Assembly: GCA_028285545.1 (NCBI GenBank)
Contig: JANQPA010000102.1
Location: forward strand, 81,227-145,226
Origin: Saprospiraceae bacterium
GTDB lineage: Bacteria > Bacteroidota > Bacteroidia > Chitinophagales > Saprospiraceae
Length of the DNA stretch: 64,000 bases
Reading direction: 5' to 3'
Positions 17,162 to 25,570 of the stretch are shown here, piece after piece. The notes under the pieces are model-generated. The model worked only from the letters and a program-made list of their open reading frames with translations, was not told the origin of the DNA and ran no database searches. Position numbers and translations under genes: made by a program. Within the stretch, counting starts at the first letter, position 1. Every line of letters starts with the position of its first letter.

Positions 17162-17589
17162 CGCCTTACGCAGTATATGGCCAGTTTCCAAACTGGCGAT
17201 TACGCTGGCAATATTTAAGACGCTCAATTATGAGGTCTTTGTACTATTTTCTGGTAAATACATGTATCCAATCTACAAGGGTAAGAGTGATGAAATTTAA
17301 ATCATGCTGATCAAGTATCTTCCTATTTAATAGGGTTAGTCTTGTGTGAGGTAAGGCCAGTTAGGAAACTGGCCGAGTATCGGGTAAGCCGGTTGAGAAA
17401 CCGTCACCAACAGTGTGAGAGTGAACATTTAACTTGTTGCACGTCAAGTGACTAAAAGATCCCACCAGTCAGAGACTGGTTAGAAGAAGTTAGGCCCGTA
17501 CGGGCCACCAACGATCGGTTAAATCAAGAAATACTTAAAATTTGCAACCTCACTTCCAATACAACAATCCCTAACCATGTAACCGTGAT
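17162..17589. repeat. Cluster of small REP-like palindromes in a gene-free stretch
   Basis: No gene is seen here. The stretch holds several short palindromes of similar style: gccagtttccaaactggc at 17180-17197, ggccagttaggaaactggcc at 17355-17374, cggttgagaaaccg at about 17389-17402, accagtcagagactggt at 17464-17480 and ggcccgtacgggcc at 17493-17506. Stems are 5-8 bases with 0-4 base loops. The IS4 target is another such word. They resemble REP-type elements; no tyrosine transposase that could move them lies in the window. Confidence 0.6.
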
Positions 17590-20500
17590 CTACCCCCTAG
17601 AAATAGGTATACTAAAAGCAAAAGTACTACCTTTCCCCAACTCACTTTCCACCCATATCTTTCCCTCATGATGCTCCACAATCTCTTTGCAAATTGGCAA
17701 ACCCAGGCCTGTTCCTTTGTGAGTGTTGACTTGGTTAGCCTCTACTTGTTTAAATTTTTCGAAAACCTGGTCAAGATGCTCTGGTGGGATTCCGGATCCA
17801 GTGTCCTGGATAAAGAAGGTGATTTCATTTTCACCACTACCTTGCTTCTCCTTCGCCCCAATCCTGACATGGCCCTTATCCGTAAACTTCACCGCGTTAG
17901 AGAGCAAATTTATGAGCACCTGGATGAGTCGATTCTCATCAGCTGTAATCATCGGTAAATCCTCTGGCGCATCAATGATAAGCTCCAAGTCTGGTTTTTG
18001 TTTAAAAATGGCAGAGGTGGCTGTGGTAGCTCGCTCTATGATTTCGGCAGACTTGATTTCTTCCATTTTCCATTCCATTTTCCCAGATTCAATTTTAGCC
18101 AGGTCCAGCAGCTCGTTGATCAAGGAAAGTAAACGCTCACTTTCCAATTGAATGATTTCCTGATTTTTGGCTATACGGTTGACTGATTTTTGGGCCTTGT
18201 CCTTCTCTGGATCCACGTTAGGAATGACCCGCTCCAGGAGGTTTTTATGATTGAGTTTGGTAAAACCAATAATAGAAGTAAGCGGAGTCCTCAATTCGTG
18301 GCTTACCGTAGAAAGGAAAACAGATTTGGCTTCATTGGCTTCCTCTGCTGCCGATGCCTTGGCGATGGCTGTCTCTTTTTCATAGTGCAGTCTGAAGTAG
18401 TATAATCTCCAGCGAACAAAAGCCCATATGACACCTACTAAAACCAAGAAGTAGACGATGTAGGCTAAGTTTGATCGCCACCAGGGTGGCAAAATGGTAA
18501 TTTCCATACGAGCCCCAATATCATTCCAAATACCATCAGCATTCGATCCCTTTACGTGGAAGGTATAGGTGCCTGGACTCAGATCGGCATAGCGTACTTT
18601 TCGATCCGTGGAGGGCATGGTCCAGGAGTCATCAATTCCCTCCATTTTCCAGGAATACTGATTTTTTACTGGATCTAAATAGTGCAGGGCCACAAACTCG
18701 AAGCTGAGGTCATTCTGCCAATAGGGAAGGGTAATGGATGTAGTGCGAGAAACGGTTTCTTGAAAAATATCCCCATCTGCAGCTTCATAAGGTTCCCCAT
18801 TGATGGTCATGGACGTAATCCAAACCTTAGGAGAGATGGAGTCTTTCTTCAAGATTTCATCAGGATATATTCGGTATAGACCTTCCGTGGAAGCGATCCA
18901 CATCGAATGGTCGCTCGTTTGGTAGTACTGGTGATGCCAAGGCCAGGGATTGGGTTCAAATTTTATGTCGGTATAATTATCAAAGGACCTGGTGCGAGTA
19001 TTAAATATAGATAATCCTCTCGGACTGGGAATCCAGAGCCGATCTCGATAATACAACATACTACCATTATCAAAATGACCGTGATCAATATCATGGTGAA
19101 GCAAACCTTCTTTTTCTCCAAACATGATCAGTTTATTTTGGCTGGTATCCAGCAGGCCCAATCCCCCTCCACTGTAAGCCCCTAACCAGATCTGTCCTAA
19201 AGAATCTTCAGCGAAAGTCGTCACACCTGATTTTAAACCAGAATCCGATTCATATCGGGTGAAATTATCTGCGCCAGGCTTGTATTGGCATAATCCACCG
19301 TTCTCTGTTCCAATCCAAATCCGACCTTGGCCATCTTCTCTTAAAAAGAGAAGGTTATTATCGCTAATGCTTGCAGGGTCATTAGGATCAAAAATATAAG
19401 GAATGATTTCAGAACTATCCTTAGGTATTTTATATAAGCCTGCCTTGTCCTCTCCATAACCATTAATCCATATATTACCTTGACGATCGCTATAAAATTT
19501 ATAATAACCCGTATCTTCAAAAGTATATTCCCCAAGAATGATCCCATCTCTCTGATCAATCTTAAGTATTCTTTCCACTCGTTCTTTATAAGTACTCAAC
19601 CAAATTGCACCAGACTCATCTTGTAACATTTGTACTATTGCATCTCCTTTTTTATACATGTGTTTAAGTGTATTACTATTAGGACTATATCGATACACTC
19701 CACTCCCCATAGTTCCAATCCAAATTTGACCATGGGAATCCTCCAATAGGCCGTTAATGTTTTTATCTTTTAAGATATTCAGGCTTTTCGGGAGATCAAA
19801 TCGCTTAGATCTGGAGTCAAATACTCGAAGACCCACAGCAGTGCCCACCCAGAATTGCCCCGATTGATCTTCTAAAAAGCTATGGATTTGAGGGCTCGGC
19901 AGGCCGGTTTTCAAGGAATCTGCTTTGGGAAAAAAATCATAATTCTTTCCTGAAGGATCTTCCTTGAATAAATTTAGTTGAAATCCTAACCATAGTAAGC
20001 CTGAATGATCCTTAAGAAACCTGTAAGCAAGTGTATTACCAGGCATTGGCTTAGATCGAGTATTAAAGCTTTGATCAAAAAAAGTAAAATCCTGATTAAG
20101 ATGGTTATAATATAGATGAGTATTTGAGGGTTGATTTCTAAACCATATGCCGCTTGAATCCATGGTTCTGGGGAAACTGGATTGACCTGCCTGGGGCCAA
20201 TGCTCTCCAAATAGCTTACCTTCTCCATAAAGGAAGTGTTCCACGGTTCGGGTCTCCGGATTAATAACAGATAAACCTTCCCTAAGATGTGTTACCCATA
20301 TTTTGCCATAGTAATCTTGAAAAGCGGTATAATTAGTGGCGTCAAGCAAACTGATTTCATCGGATAACCCACTGTGGTAACTTTGCTCTATTACTTCTGT
20401 ATCCGAATTCCAGATATACATGCTATGATCACTTAACAAAATAACCCGATCATTCTGCATAGGGAATAAGGTCTCCAGGGTGTCTGTCGGTAATAAGGAG

Positions 20501-21213
20501 GAGTCACCTGGTTTGAGGACTATCTCAAAGGTATCTACCACTGGATCCCATTTGTAGAGCACCCCTGGTTCGTGTCCTATGAACCAAAGTTTTTGACTTC
20601 CGGGAGATTCATATAGATGGTAATTGCCTATTCTATCATTATGATAATAGAATTCACGGGCATTTTGGTCCACTGGATAATAAAAAAAGGAATCAGATGC
20701 TACATGCAATCGACCTAACCGCAATGAATCGGAAGCATAATTCAAGAACCATACATTGTCTCTCGTATCTTCAAATAGTGGACTAAAACTTGAAAATTCC
20801 ACCAAAGCGCTATCTTCTTTTTCATAAAGCCAGTTTTTGAAGTGGTGGGTTTTAGCATCGTACATGGCCAGTCCAGAGGCACCGCCAAAAGAATTCCCTC
20901 CAATCCAATAATCTCCCTTATGCCCCTTAATAACACCTCCATTGGTACTTGCCAGTTGCAAGCTTCCCTCTGCTGCTTCCTGATGGTTGATGCCAAATAC
21001 TTCAAACTCATATCCATCATAGCGTACCAGCCCGTTTTGGGTGGTAAACCAGATAAAGCCCTGCTCATCTTGGTTGATTGAGCTTACCCATTCTTCTGGC
21101 AGGCCTTCTTTAATGCCGTATTCTTTGAAGTATATTTTTTCGGATTGAGCAAGTAGGGTTATTGGCAGCAGCAGGATGAGGAAAAATAGTAGTCGGGGCA
21201 TTGGGTTTTTCAT
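17590..21213 (-). CDS. Large sensor histidine kinase with beta-propeller and Y_Y_Y domains
   Basis: This 1207-residue protein has a signal peptide (MPRLLFFLILLLPITLLAQ), then about 750 residues of two-component-regulator propeller repeats. Units such as GLPEEWVSSINQDEQGFIWF, GQIWIGTMGSGVYRY and GRIWIGTENGGLCQY recur every ~45 residues. A Y_Y_Y domain follows (YSWKMEGIDDSW…YADLSPGTYTF), then a membrane helix (LAYIVYFLVLVGVIWAFV). The cytoplasmic kinase has the H box at His972 (STVSHELRTPLTS), an N box (QVLINLLSNAVKF) and G boxes (DTGSGIPP, GTGLGLPI). Unlike the hybrid SusC/D-linked sensors, it has neither a receiver nor an AraC-type output, so it must signal to a separate response regulator not present nearby. 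The ligand is unknown. Confidence 0.93.
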   Translation of the reverse strand: MKNPMPRLLFFLILLLPITLLAQSEKIYFKEYGIKEGLPEEWVSSINQDEQGFIWFTTQNGLVRYDGYEFEVFGINHQEAAEGSLQLASTNGGVIKGHKGDYWIGGNSFGGASGLAMYDAKTHHFKNWLYEKEDSALVEFSSFSPLFEDTRDNVWFLNYASDSLRLGRLHVASDSFFYYPVDQNAREFYYHNDRIGNYHLYESPGSQKLWFIGHEPGVLYKWDPVVDTFEIVLKPGDSSLLPTDTLETLFPMQNDRVILLSDHSMYIWNSDTEVIEQSYHSGLSDEISLLDATNYTAFQDYYGKIWVTHLREGLSVINPETRTVEHFLYGEGKLFGEHWPQAGQSSFPRTMDSSGIWFRNQPSNTHLYYNHLNQDFTFFDQSFNTRSKPMPGNTLAYRFLKDHSGLLWLGFQLNLFKEDPSGKNYDFFPKADSLKTGLPSPQIHSFLEDQSGQFWVGTAVGLRVFDSRSKRFDLPKSLNILKDKNINGLLEDSHGQIWIGTMGSGVYRYSPNSNTLKHMYKKGDAIVQMLQDESGAIWLSTYKERVERILKIDQRDGIILGEYTFEDTGYYKFYSDRQGNIWINGYGEDKAGLYKIPKDSSEIIPYIFDPNDPASISDNNLLFLREDGQGRIWIGTENGGLCQYKPGADNFTRYESDSGLKSGVTTFAEDSLGQIWLGAYSGGGLGLLDTSQNKLIMFGEKEGLLHHDIDHGHFDNGSMLYYRDRLWIPSPRGLSIFNTRTRSFDNYTDIKFEPNPWPWHHQYYQTSDHSMWIASTEGLYRIYPDEILKKDSISPKVWITSMTINGEPYEAADGDIFQETVSRTTSITLPYWQNDLSFEFVALHYLDPVKNQYSWKMEGIDDSWTMPSTDRKVRYADLSPGTYTFHVKGSNADGIWNDIGARMEITILPPWWRSNLAYIVYFLVLVGVIWAFVRWRLYYFRLHYEKETAIAKASAAEEANEAKSVFLSTVSHELRTPLTSIIGFTKLNHKNLLERVIPNVDPEKDKAQKSVNRIAKNQEIIQLESERLLSLINELLDLAKIESGKMEWKMEEIKSAEIIERATTATSAIFKQKPDLELIIDAPEDLPMITADENRLIQVLINLLSNAVKFTDKGHVRIGAKEKQGSGENEITFFIQDTGSGIPPEHLDQVFEKFKQVEANQVNTHKGTGLGLPICKEIVEHHEGKIWVESELGKGSTFAFSIPISRG

Positions 21214-21230
21214 AGGTGATAGTTTTCCAA

Positions 21231-21614
21231 CTATTTTTCTTTGGTAACTATTTTTTGAGTTTTATAGAAGTTATCTAAAAGATTTTCTACTAATTCATCT
21301 AGTTGAATATTCTTTGATTCAATCCATTTTTTTATCTCACTTTTCAATTGAATCTTTATTTCTGTTTCACCCTCCTTTTTCATTAAAGGATCGGCATCAA
21401 TTTGTACCCAATTCCCTTCAAATTCTTCGTCGTGTTCAATTGATTCTTCATCATAATAAATAGCTTCTTCTGGTACGCTGACTCCAGCTTTAGATAATTT
21501 CATTACATCTAGAGACTCAATTTTTATTCTCTCGAAATCTATTAAATAATCGCTTATTTGTTCCCCTAGTTCTATTTTTTTTAATGCTTCTGATACACTT
21601 ATTTTAGTTTTCAT
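21231..21614 (-). CDS. BrnA-like antitoxin
   Basis: This 127-residue acidic protein is encoded directly after a BrnT toxin, overlapping it by 11 bases. The C-terminus (IKIQLKSEIKKWIESKNIQLDELVENLLDNFY) has the layout of a ribbon-helix-helix DNA-binding segment, which BrnA antitoxins use for autorepression. The N-terminal ~85 residues are acidic and would wrap the toxin. It is longer than the ~80-100 residues usual for BrnA. The identification depends on the adjacent toxin. Confidence 0.65.
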   Translation of the reverse strand: MKTKISVSEALKKIELGEQISDYLIDFERIKIESLDVMKLSKAGVSVPEEAIYYDEESIEHDEEFEGNWVQIDADPLMKKEGETEIKIQLKSEIKKWIESKNIQLDELVENLLDNFYKTQKIVTKEK

Positions 21615-21900
21615 CCACCTGTTTTTTACTTAATTTTTTTGCCAAATAAGCTCTTCTCTCTTCTTTTTTTGCTCTTCTTGCTGATATTATTCGAATGGAT
21701 AAATTTCTTATTGTATAAACTAGACTTATTATCGCTTCGTAAGCCTTACCAATGGTTAAATATCTCTTCTCTCCATTTCTATCCTGACCATAAATCAATC
21801 TTTCTGAGTCATTGAAAATATCCGATGCATCTTCAAAGGATATTTTATGCTTCTTCTGGTTAGATTTATCCTTATTCTCATCCCATTCAATTTTTGCCAT
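21604..21900 (-). CDS. brnT: BrnT family toxin
   Basis: This 98-residue protein is read from the ATG at 21900, an internal start chosen because BrnT proteins begin as here: MAKIEWDENKDKSNQKKHKISFEDASDIFND. The family ribonuclease core continues through RYLTIGKAYEAIISLVYTIRN and ends IRIISARRAKKEERRAYLA, all hallmarks of BrnT, a RelE-fold RNase that blocks translation. An open frame extends 17 codons further upstream but without family similarity. The stop overlaps the start of the antitoxin gene, and toxin-first order is normal for BrnT/BrnA. Both genes look intact. Confidence 0.85.
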   Translation of the reverse strand: MAKIEWDENKDKSNQKKHKISFEDASDIFNDSERLIYGQDRNGEKRYLTIGKAYEAIISLVYTIRNLSIRIISARRAKKEERRAYLAKKLSKKQVDEN

Positions 21901-21951
21901 CCAATAAATTTTAGCATAGACTAAGATCGTTAATTCTTTTTTCTTATTCAA

Positions 21952-22158
21952 CTCTATAAGAGTATAGCTTTATTTCCTCATAAATAGTTCCTTTTACATA
22001 CAATTTATGGCAATCTGCTAAAAGATTGTGGGTTTACAGCTATACCCTTAATGGGGTAGCCATTCACTTCATAGCCCACTTTACGTTGTGGTGGCTATGA
22101 ATTCCATAGCCTACAACTTATCCTTCGGAAATATTTTAGCATGGGATTTTTGAATTTT
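21952..22158. other. Intergenic stretch with small palindromes
   Basis: No gene is seen. It contains ggctatgaattccatagcc (7-base arms) and the word tacccttaatggggta, both of the REP-like style found after the IS4 element. Confidence 0.4.
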
Positions 22159-22159
22159 G

Positions 22160-22232
22160 AAATATATAGAAACAAGTAGAGATAGGGAAAGACAATTTGT
22201 CTCCGCCTATCTCTACTTGCCTCCACATATCT
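22160..22232. repeat. Inverted purine/pyrimidine repeat, family member B
   Basis: The left arm (aagtagagatagggaaagacaa) meets its imperfect complement (tttgtctccgcctatctctacttg). About 35 bases pair in total with a few mismatches. It shares the gacaatttgtct core with member A and lies just past the stop of the OsmC gene. Confidence 0.65.
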
Positions 22233-22238
22233 CTTATT

Positions 22239-22679
22239 TTACGACTCAAACGTAACATCCAAAACAATCTCCACCGCACTCAAAGCCTTAGAAACCGGAC
22301 ACCCTTCCTTCGCGGCATTGGCAAATTCCAGAAATTGAGCCTCATCCATTCCACTTACTTTTCCAACCAAATCTAAATGGATGTTGGAAATGGCAAATCC
22401 ACCGCTTTCTTCTCGCCCTATGGTAACGGTAGCTTTTGTAGTTAGTATTTCTGGCGTAAAACCTGCTCTGGATAGGCCAAAGCTTAAGGCCATATTGAAG
22501 CATCCGGCGTGGGCTGCTGCTATGAGTTCTTCTGGGTTGGTTCCTGCCTTGCCATCTTCATTTTCGAAACGGGTTTGGGCACTGTAAGGTGTTTCATCCA
22601 ATACACCGCTAGGGCCTGATAAATGTCCACTACCTTCTTTTCCGGTTCCTTTCCAAACAGCAGTTGCTCTTCTTTTCAT
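22239..22679 (-). CDS. osmC: OsmC family peroxide-detoxifying protein
   Basis: This 146-residue cytoplasmic protein reduces organic hydroperoxides with two cysteines. MKRRATAVWKGTGKEGSGHLSG is the usual N-terminus. GTNPEELIAAAHAGCFNMALS carries the first catalytic Cys, and NAAKEGCPVSKALS carries the second. The acidic Glu in NPEEL is conserved. The motif set separates OsmC from Ohr, whose second motif is HxxCPYSNATRGN. It is monocistronic, with a repeat element at its end and a 200-base AT-rich leader. Confidence 0.92.
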   Translation of the reverse strand: MKRRATAVWKGTGKEGSGHLSGPSGVLDETPYSAQTRFENEDGKAGTNPEELIAAAHAGCFNMALSFGLSRAGFTPEILTTKATVTIGREESGGFAISNIHLDLVGKVSGMDEAQFLEFANAAKEGCPVSKALSAVEIVLDVTFES

Positions 22680-22880
22680 TTTTGGAGTATTTTATAGTTA
22701 AGTATTATGAAAAATTAAATTTGTGACTAAATCTTGTTTAATGAAGTTCTAAAAAAAAGAATCAGATTTATTCCACACTAACTAAAACAGTGTAAGTCAG
22801 TGAAATCAGTGTATGAAATCAGTGTCAAAAAATAATTGACGATTATTCATTACTAATCTGCTTCTCCTTTGCAATTTAAA

Positions 22881-23906
22881 TTAATAAGTATCAAAAATTT
22901 GCTGAATTTCTTTTTTATCGTGATCATTGGTCAAAGCCAACATCAAGAGTATTCTAGCCTTATTAGCCGGTAAATCTGGTGAAATGATCCAGCCTTGATC
23001 AGCATAAGGTTTGCCAATAATTCTACCTCCTCTTACACTGGATGCAATAACGATTGGGAAGTTACGATTTTTTAATTTTTCCAAGCCTTCTAACATGCCA
23101 TAACTCATGCGCCCACCCGCAAAAGAGCTAATAACCAATCCATCGATATCCCGCTGGCCCAACAATTCCAAAATTTCCGGATCAAAACCCGCAAAATCCT
23201 GTACAATATCTATTTTGGAAAACTGAGCTATATTTTGCAAATTAAAATCACTTTGTATGGTATGAGGCTTTGTAGGAGTTCTATAGAAAATGATGGTATC
23301 GGGATCCGCAAACCCCAGGTATCCTAATGAATTGGCTTCAAAGGTTTCCACTCTACGGTTGTTCATTTTAAGCAGATCTCTACCTGCCGAAATATTTTCA
23401 TTTAAGACTACCAAAACACCTTTTCCTCTTGCTTGCTCAGAAATGCTTACCCTTACCGCATTTAGAAGATTGGCGGGCCCGTCAGCTGATATTTCATTGG
23501 AAGACCGCATGGAACCCACAATGACAATTGGAATTTCTGTTTTTGCCACCAGATTTAGAAAAAAAGCGGTTTCCTCCATTGTATCCGTCCCATGTGTAAT
23601 GATGATAGATGCCAAATCAGGTTTTTCCTGAATAATTTCCTGTATTCTTTGGGCCAAGTTCAGCCAGTTTTCTGGTTTCATTTTGGAAGAACCAATCTTA
23701 CTAAACTCCTCTACACTTATTTCGGCATAATCTAATAAGCGAGGAACTGCCTGTACCAATTGAGGCCCATCCACCATGGGGGCATCACTTCGGCTGGCAA
23801 TAGTACCACCGGTAGTAAGGATATGTACTTTGGCTTGGGCCATAATAGAAATAGGAATTGTAGAGATGAAAATAGAGATTATGAATAGAAAAAGATGGTT
23901 TTTCAT
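22881..23906 (-). CDS. ansB: Type II L-asparaginase, exported
   Basis: About 341 residues are read from the ATG at 23906 (MKNHLFLFIISIFISTIPISIMAQA, a signal peptide). An upstream in-frame ATG at 23930 would overlap the preceding gene. The enzyme hydrolyses asparagine to aspartate and ammonia in the periplasm. The first catalytic Thr lies in ILTTGGTIAS and the second in IITHGTDTMEETA, both as in type II asparaginases. It is the last gene of a three-gene unit and begins one base after the HXXEE gene ends. Coupling with the preceding exported aminotransferase suggests periplasmic amino-acid use. Confidence 0.92.
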   Translation of the reverse strand: MKNHLFLFIISIFISTIPISIMAQAKVHILTTGGTIASRSDAPMVDGPQLVQAVPRLLDYAEISVEEFSKIGSSKMKPENWLNLAQRIQEIIQEKPDLASIIITHGTDTMEETAFFLNLVAKTEIPIVIVGSMRSSNEISADGPANLLNAVRVSISEQARGKGVLVVLNENISAGRDLLKMNNRRVETFEANSLGYLGFADPDTIIFYRTPTKPHTIQSDFNLQNIAQFSKIDIVQDFAGFDPEILELLGQRDIDGLVISSFAGGRMSYGMLEGLEKLKNRNFPIVIASSVRGGRIIGKPYADQGWIISPDLPANKARILLMLALTNDHDKKEIQQIFDTY

Positions 23907-23907
23907 T

Positions 23908-24357
23908 TTATATAGCTTGAGCAATAACATTCACTAGTATTTGAAATCCTACCCCGATTAGAACTCCCCATTGTCGATCTTTTAGCTTTGATTTTATATA
24001 AATCTTTTTATAAATGAGCACTCCAAGTGGTAAATAAATAATAATACCTGAAATTAATCCAGGAAAATAGCTCCAGGTATAAATACTTGCCAATAAATGA
24101 GCCCAGCCATTGATGAAAAAAAGCACTCCCACCGCTATTATAGCCAGGTAGTTTGGTCTTCGAAAATGATTATTGATGGCAATGGTCAAAACAATCATTA
24201 AAGCCACACTATTTATTATGATGAAATTAAGGGGTGATAAGTTTGTATTAAAAAAATTAGAAAACCACATGACAAAGCCTTCGCCTCCAAAATATTCTTC
24301 CAAAAGATGAACAATGAAAGCGAACACCAAAAGCCAGGAGATTTGTGAGTCTTTCAA
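23908..24357 (-). CDS. HXXEE domain membrane protein
   Basis: This 149-residue protein has four predicted membrane helices. The family motif HLLEEYFGG is near the N-terminus, and NGWAHLLASIYTWSYFPGLISGIIIYLPLG is in the third and fourth helices. The two His residues with the Glu pair could form a metal or catalytic site in the membrane, but the function of this family is not known to me. It lies 5 bases after the aminotransferase gene and 1 base before the asparaginase gene, so all three are translated from one message. Confidence 0.75.
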   Translation of the reverse strand: MKDSQISWLLVFAFIVHLLEEYFGGEGFVMWFSNFFNTNLSPLNFIIINSVALMIVLTIAINNHFRRPNYLAIIAVGVLFFINGWAHLLASIYTWSYFPGLISGIIIYLPLGVLIYKKIYIKSKLKDRQWGVLIGVGFQILVNVIAQAI

Positions 24358-24362
24358 CTTAT

Positions 24363-25484
24363 TTACACTAAATAGGCTTTGGCAGCTTGAACGAATTGCT
24401 TCATTTCATTGGGTTTGCCAATACTGATTCTTATGTGATGGGTCATATCTGGCCACTTGGTTATCAGAATGTTTTTCTGCTGAAGACTACTAATGATGTT
24501 TTTACGAAATGCATCAGAGCGAGCATAAATAAAGTTAGTGGAAGAAGGACGATATTCTATTCCCCAATCATCAAAAGCTTTATAAACGATGCTGCGGCCT
24601 TCTTCATTTTTTCGGACACACATTTTCAAAAACTCCGGATCATCTAAGGTAGCCATCGCACCGGCCAGTGGAGCTATTCCAGCAGAAATTTCCCAGCCCA
24701 GGTGCCTGCTGCGCAGAGCATCAATGTTCATTTTACTAGACAGAGCATAACCAATCCTTAAGCCTGCCAGGCCATAAGCTTTGGAAAAAGTGCGGCAAAT
24801 AACCAGATTTGGTAATTCTTTAATCAAACTAGCCATACTTCCTTTTTCTCCTTTTTTAGAGAATTCAATATAAGCTTCATCCACACAAATCAAAACATTT
24901 TCTGGAACAGCTCTTAGGAAGGATTTTAGATCATCATTATCTACCTCGGTCGAGGTTGGATTATTTGGATTACAGACAAAAACCAAAGAAGTACTAGAAC
25001 TGATACCGTCCTTTAGTTTATTAAGATCCAAGCGATCATTTTTGTCCAGGCTTACTTTTTTGATACTGGCACCACAGGCCTGGCCAAATCTAATGAGAGT
25101 TGGAAAGGAAGGCCATGGCGTTAGTATTTCTCCTTTTTTTAAACCAACATGCTGCCCTAATAAACTTAGCACTTCCGTTGAACCAGCAGTAAGCATAACC
25201 TGTGAGGACTTTAGGCCGAATCTTTGAGCTAATTTTGATTTTAGTTCATTAACTACAGCATCAGGATATCTATTGGATTCTTTGATGGCTTGAGTAATAG
25301 CTTTTAAGGCTTTATCAGAAGGTCCATAAGGATTTTCATTCCAATTGAGCTTAAGCAGTCCATTTTGTTCGGAAGAGGGATCTATTCCGGAGGCGTTATA
25401 GGCACCTGCGGGACCAGCTACTAATAAAGCTGTTGAGGCAAGAAGACTTTTTTGTATCCACTGACGTCTGCTAAAATTTGACAT
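24363..25484 (-). CDS. HisC-like aminotransferase with a Tat-type signal
   Basis: About 373 residues are read from the ATG at 25484. The longer open frame would run into a terminator palindrome. The N-terminus, SRRQWIQKS plus LLASTALLVAGPAGA, looks like a twin-arginine export signal. The rest is a fold-type I PLP enzyme of the histidinol-phosphate aminotransferase group: LKLNWNENPYGPS, LTAGSTEVLSLL, FVCNPNNPTSTE, DEAYIEFS, and the PLP lysine in CRTFSKAYGLAGLRIGYA. The signal suggests that it works folded in the periplasm and not in histidine synthesis, and no his genes are nearby. It leads the operon with the HXXEE and asparaginase genes. Confidence 0.85.
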   Translation of the reverse strand: MSNFSRRQWIQKSLLASTALLVAGPAGAYNASGIDPSSEQNGLLKLNWNENPYGPSDKALKAITQAIKESNRYPDAVVNELKSKLAQRFGLKSSQVMLTAGSTEVLSLLGQHVGLKKGEILTPWPSFPTLIRFGQACGASIKKVSLDKNDRLDLNKLKDGISSSTSLVFVCNPNNPTSTEVDNDDLKSFLRAVPENVLICVDEAYIEFSKKGEKGSMASLIKELPNLVICRTFSKAYGLAGLRIGYALSSKMNIDALRSRHLGWEISAGIAPLAGAMATLDDPEFLKMCVRKNEEGRSIVYKAFDDWGIEYRPSSTNFIYARSDAFRKNIISSLQQKNILITKWPDMTHHIRISIGKPNEMKQFVQAAKAYLV

Positions 25485-25514
25485 GATAATAGGGTGTTGG
25501 TTAAAAGGAAAATT

Positions 25515-25560
25515 AAAATAACATAAAAAGACGGTGGCCACCGTCTTTTTATGTTATTTT
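25515..25560. terminator. Perfect 46-bp palindrome, likely terminator of the subtilisin gene
   Basis: Two 23-base arms meet without spacer at 25537/25538 (centre acggtggccaccgt). On the minus strand the stem is followed by tttttatgttatttt. It lies 10 bases past the stop of the S8 peptidase and 31 bases before the aminotransferase start. Confidence 0.8.
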
Positions 25561-25570
25561 TTACTAAAAA

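Noticed and set aside
17462..17510. tRNA-like stems in the palindrome cluster
   Set aside because: No T-loop (GGTTCGAATCC-like) or acceptor pairing is present; the stems are isolated short palindromes.
24363..25541. Longer start for the aminotransferase at 25541
   Set aside because: The extension would run through the 46-bp terminator palindrome, and the Tat-type signal begins at 25484.
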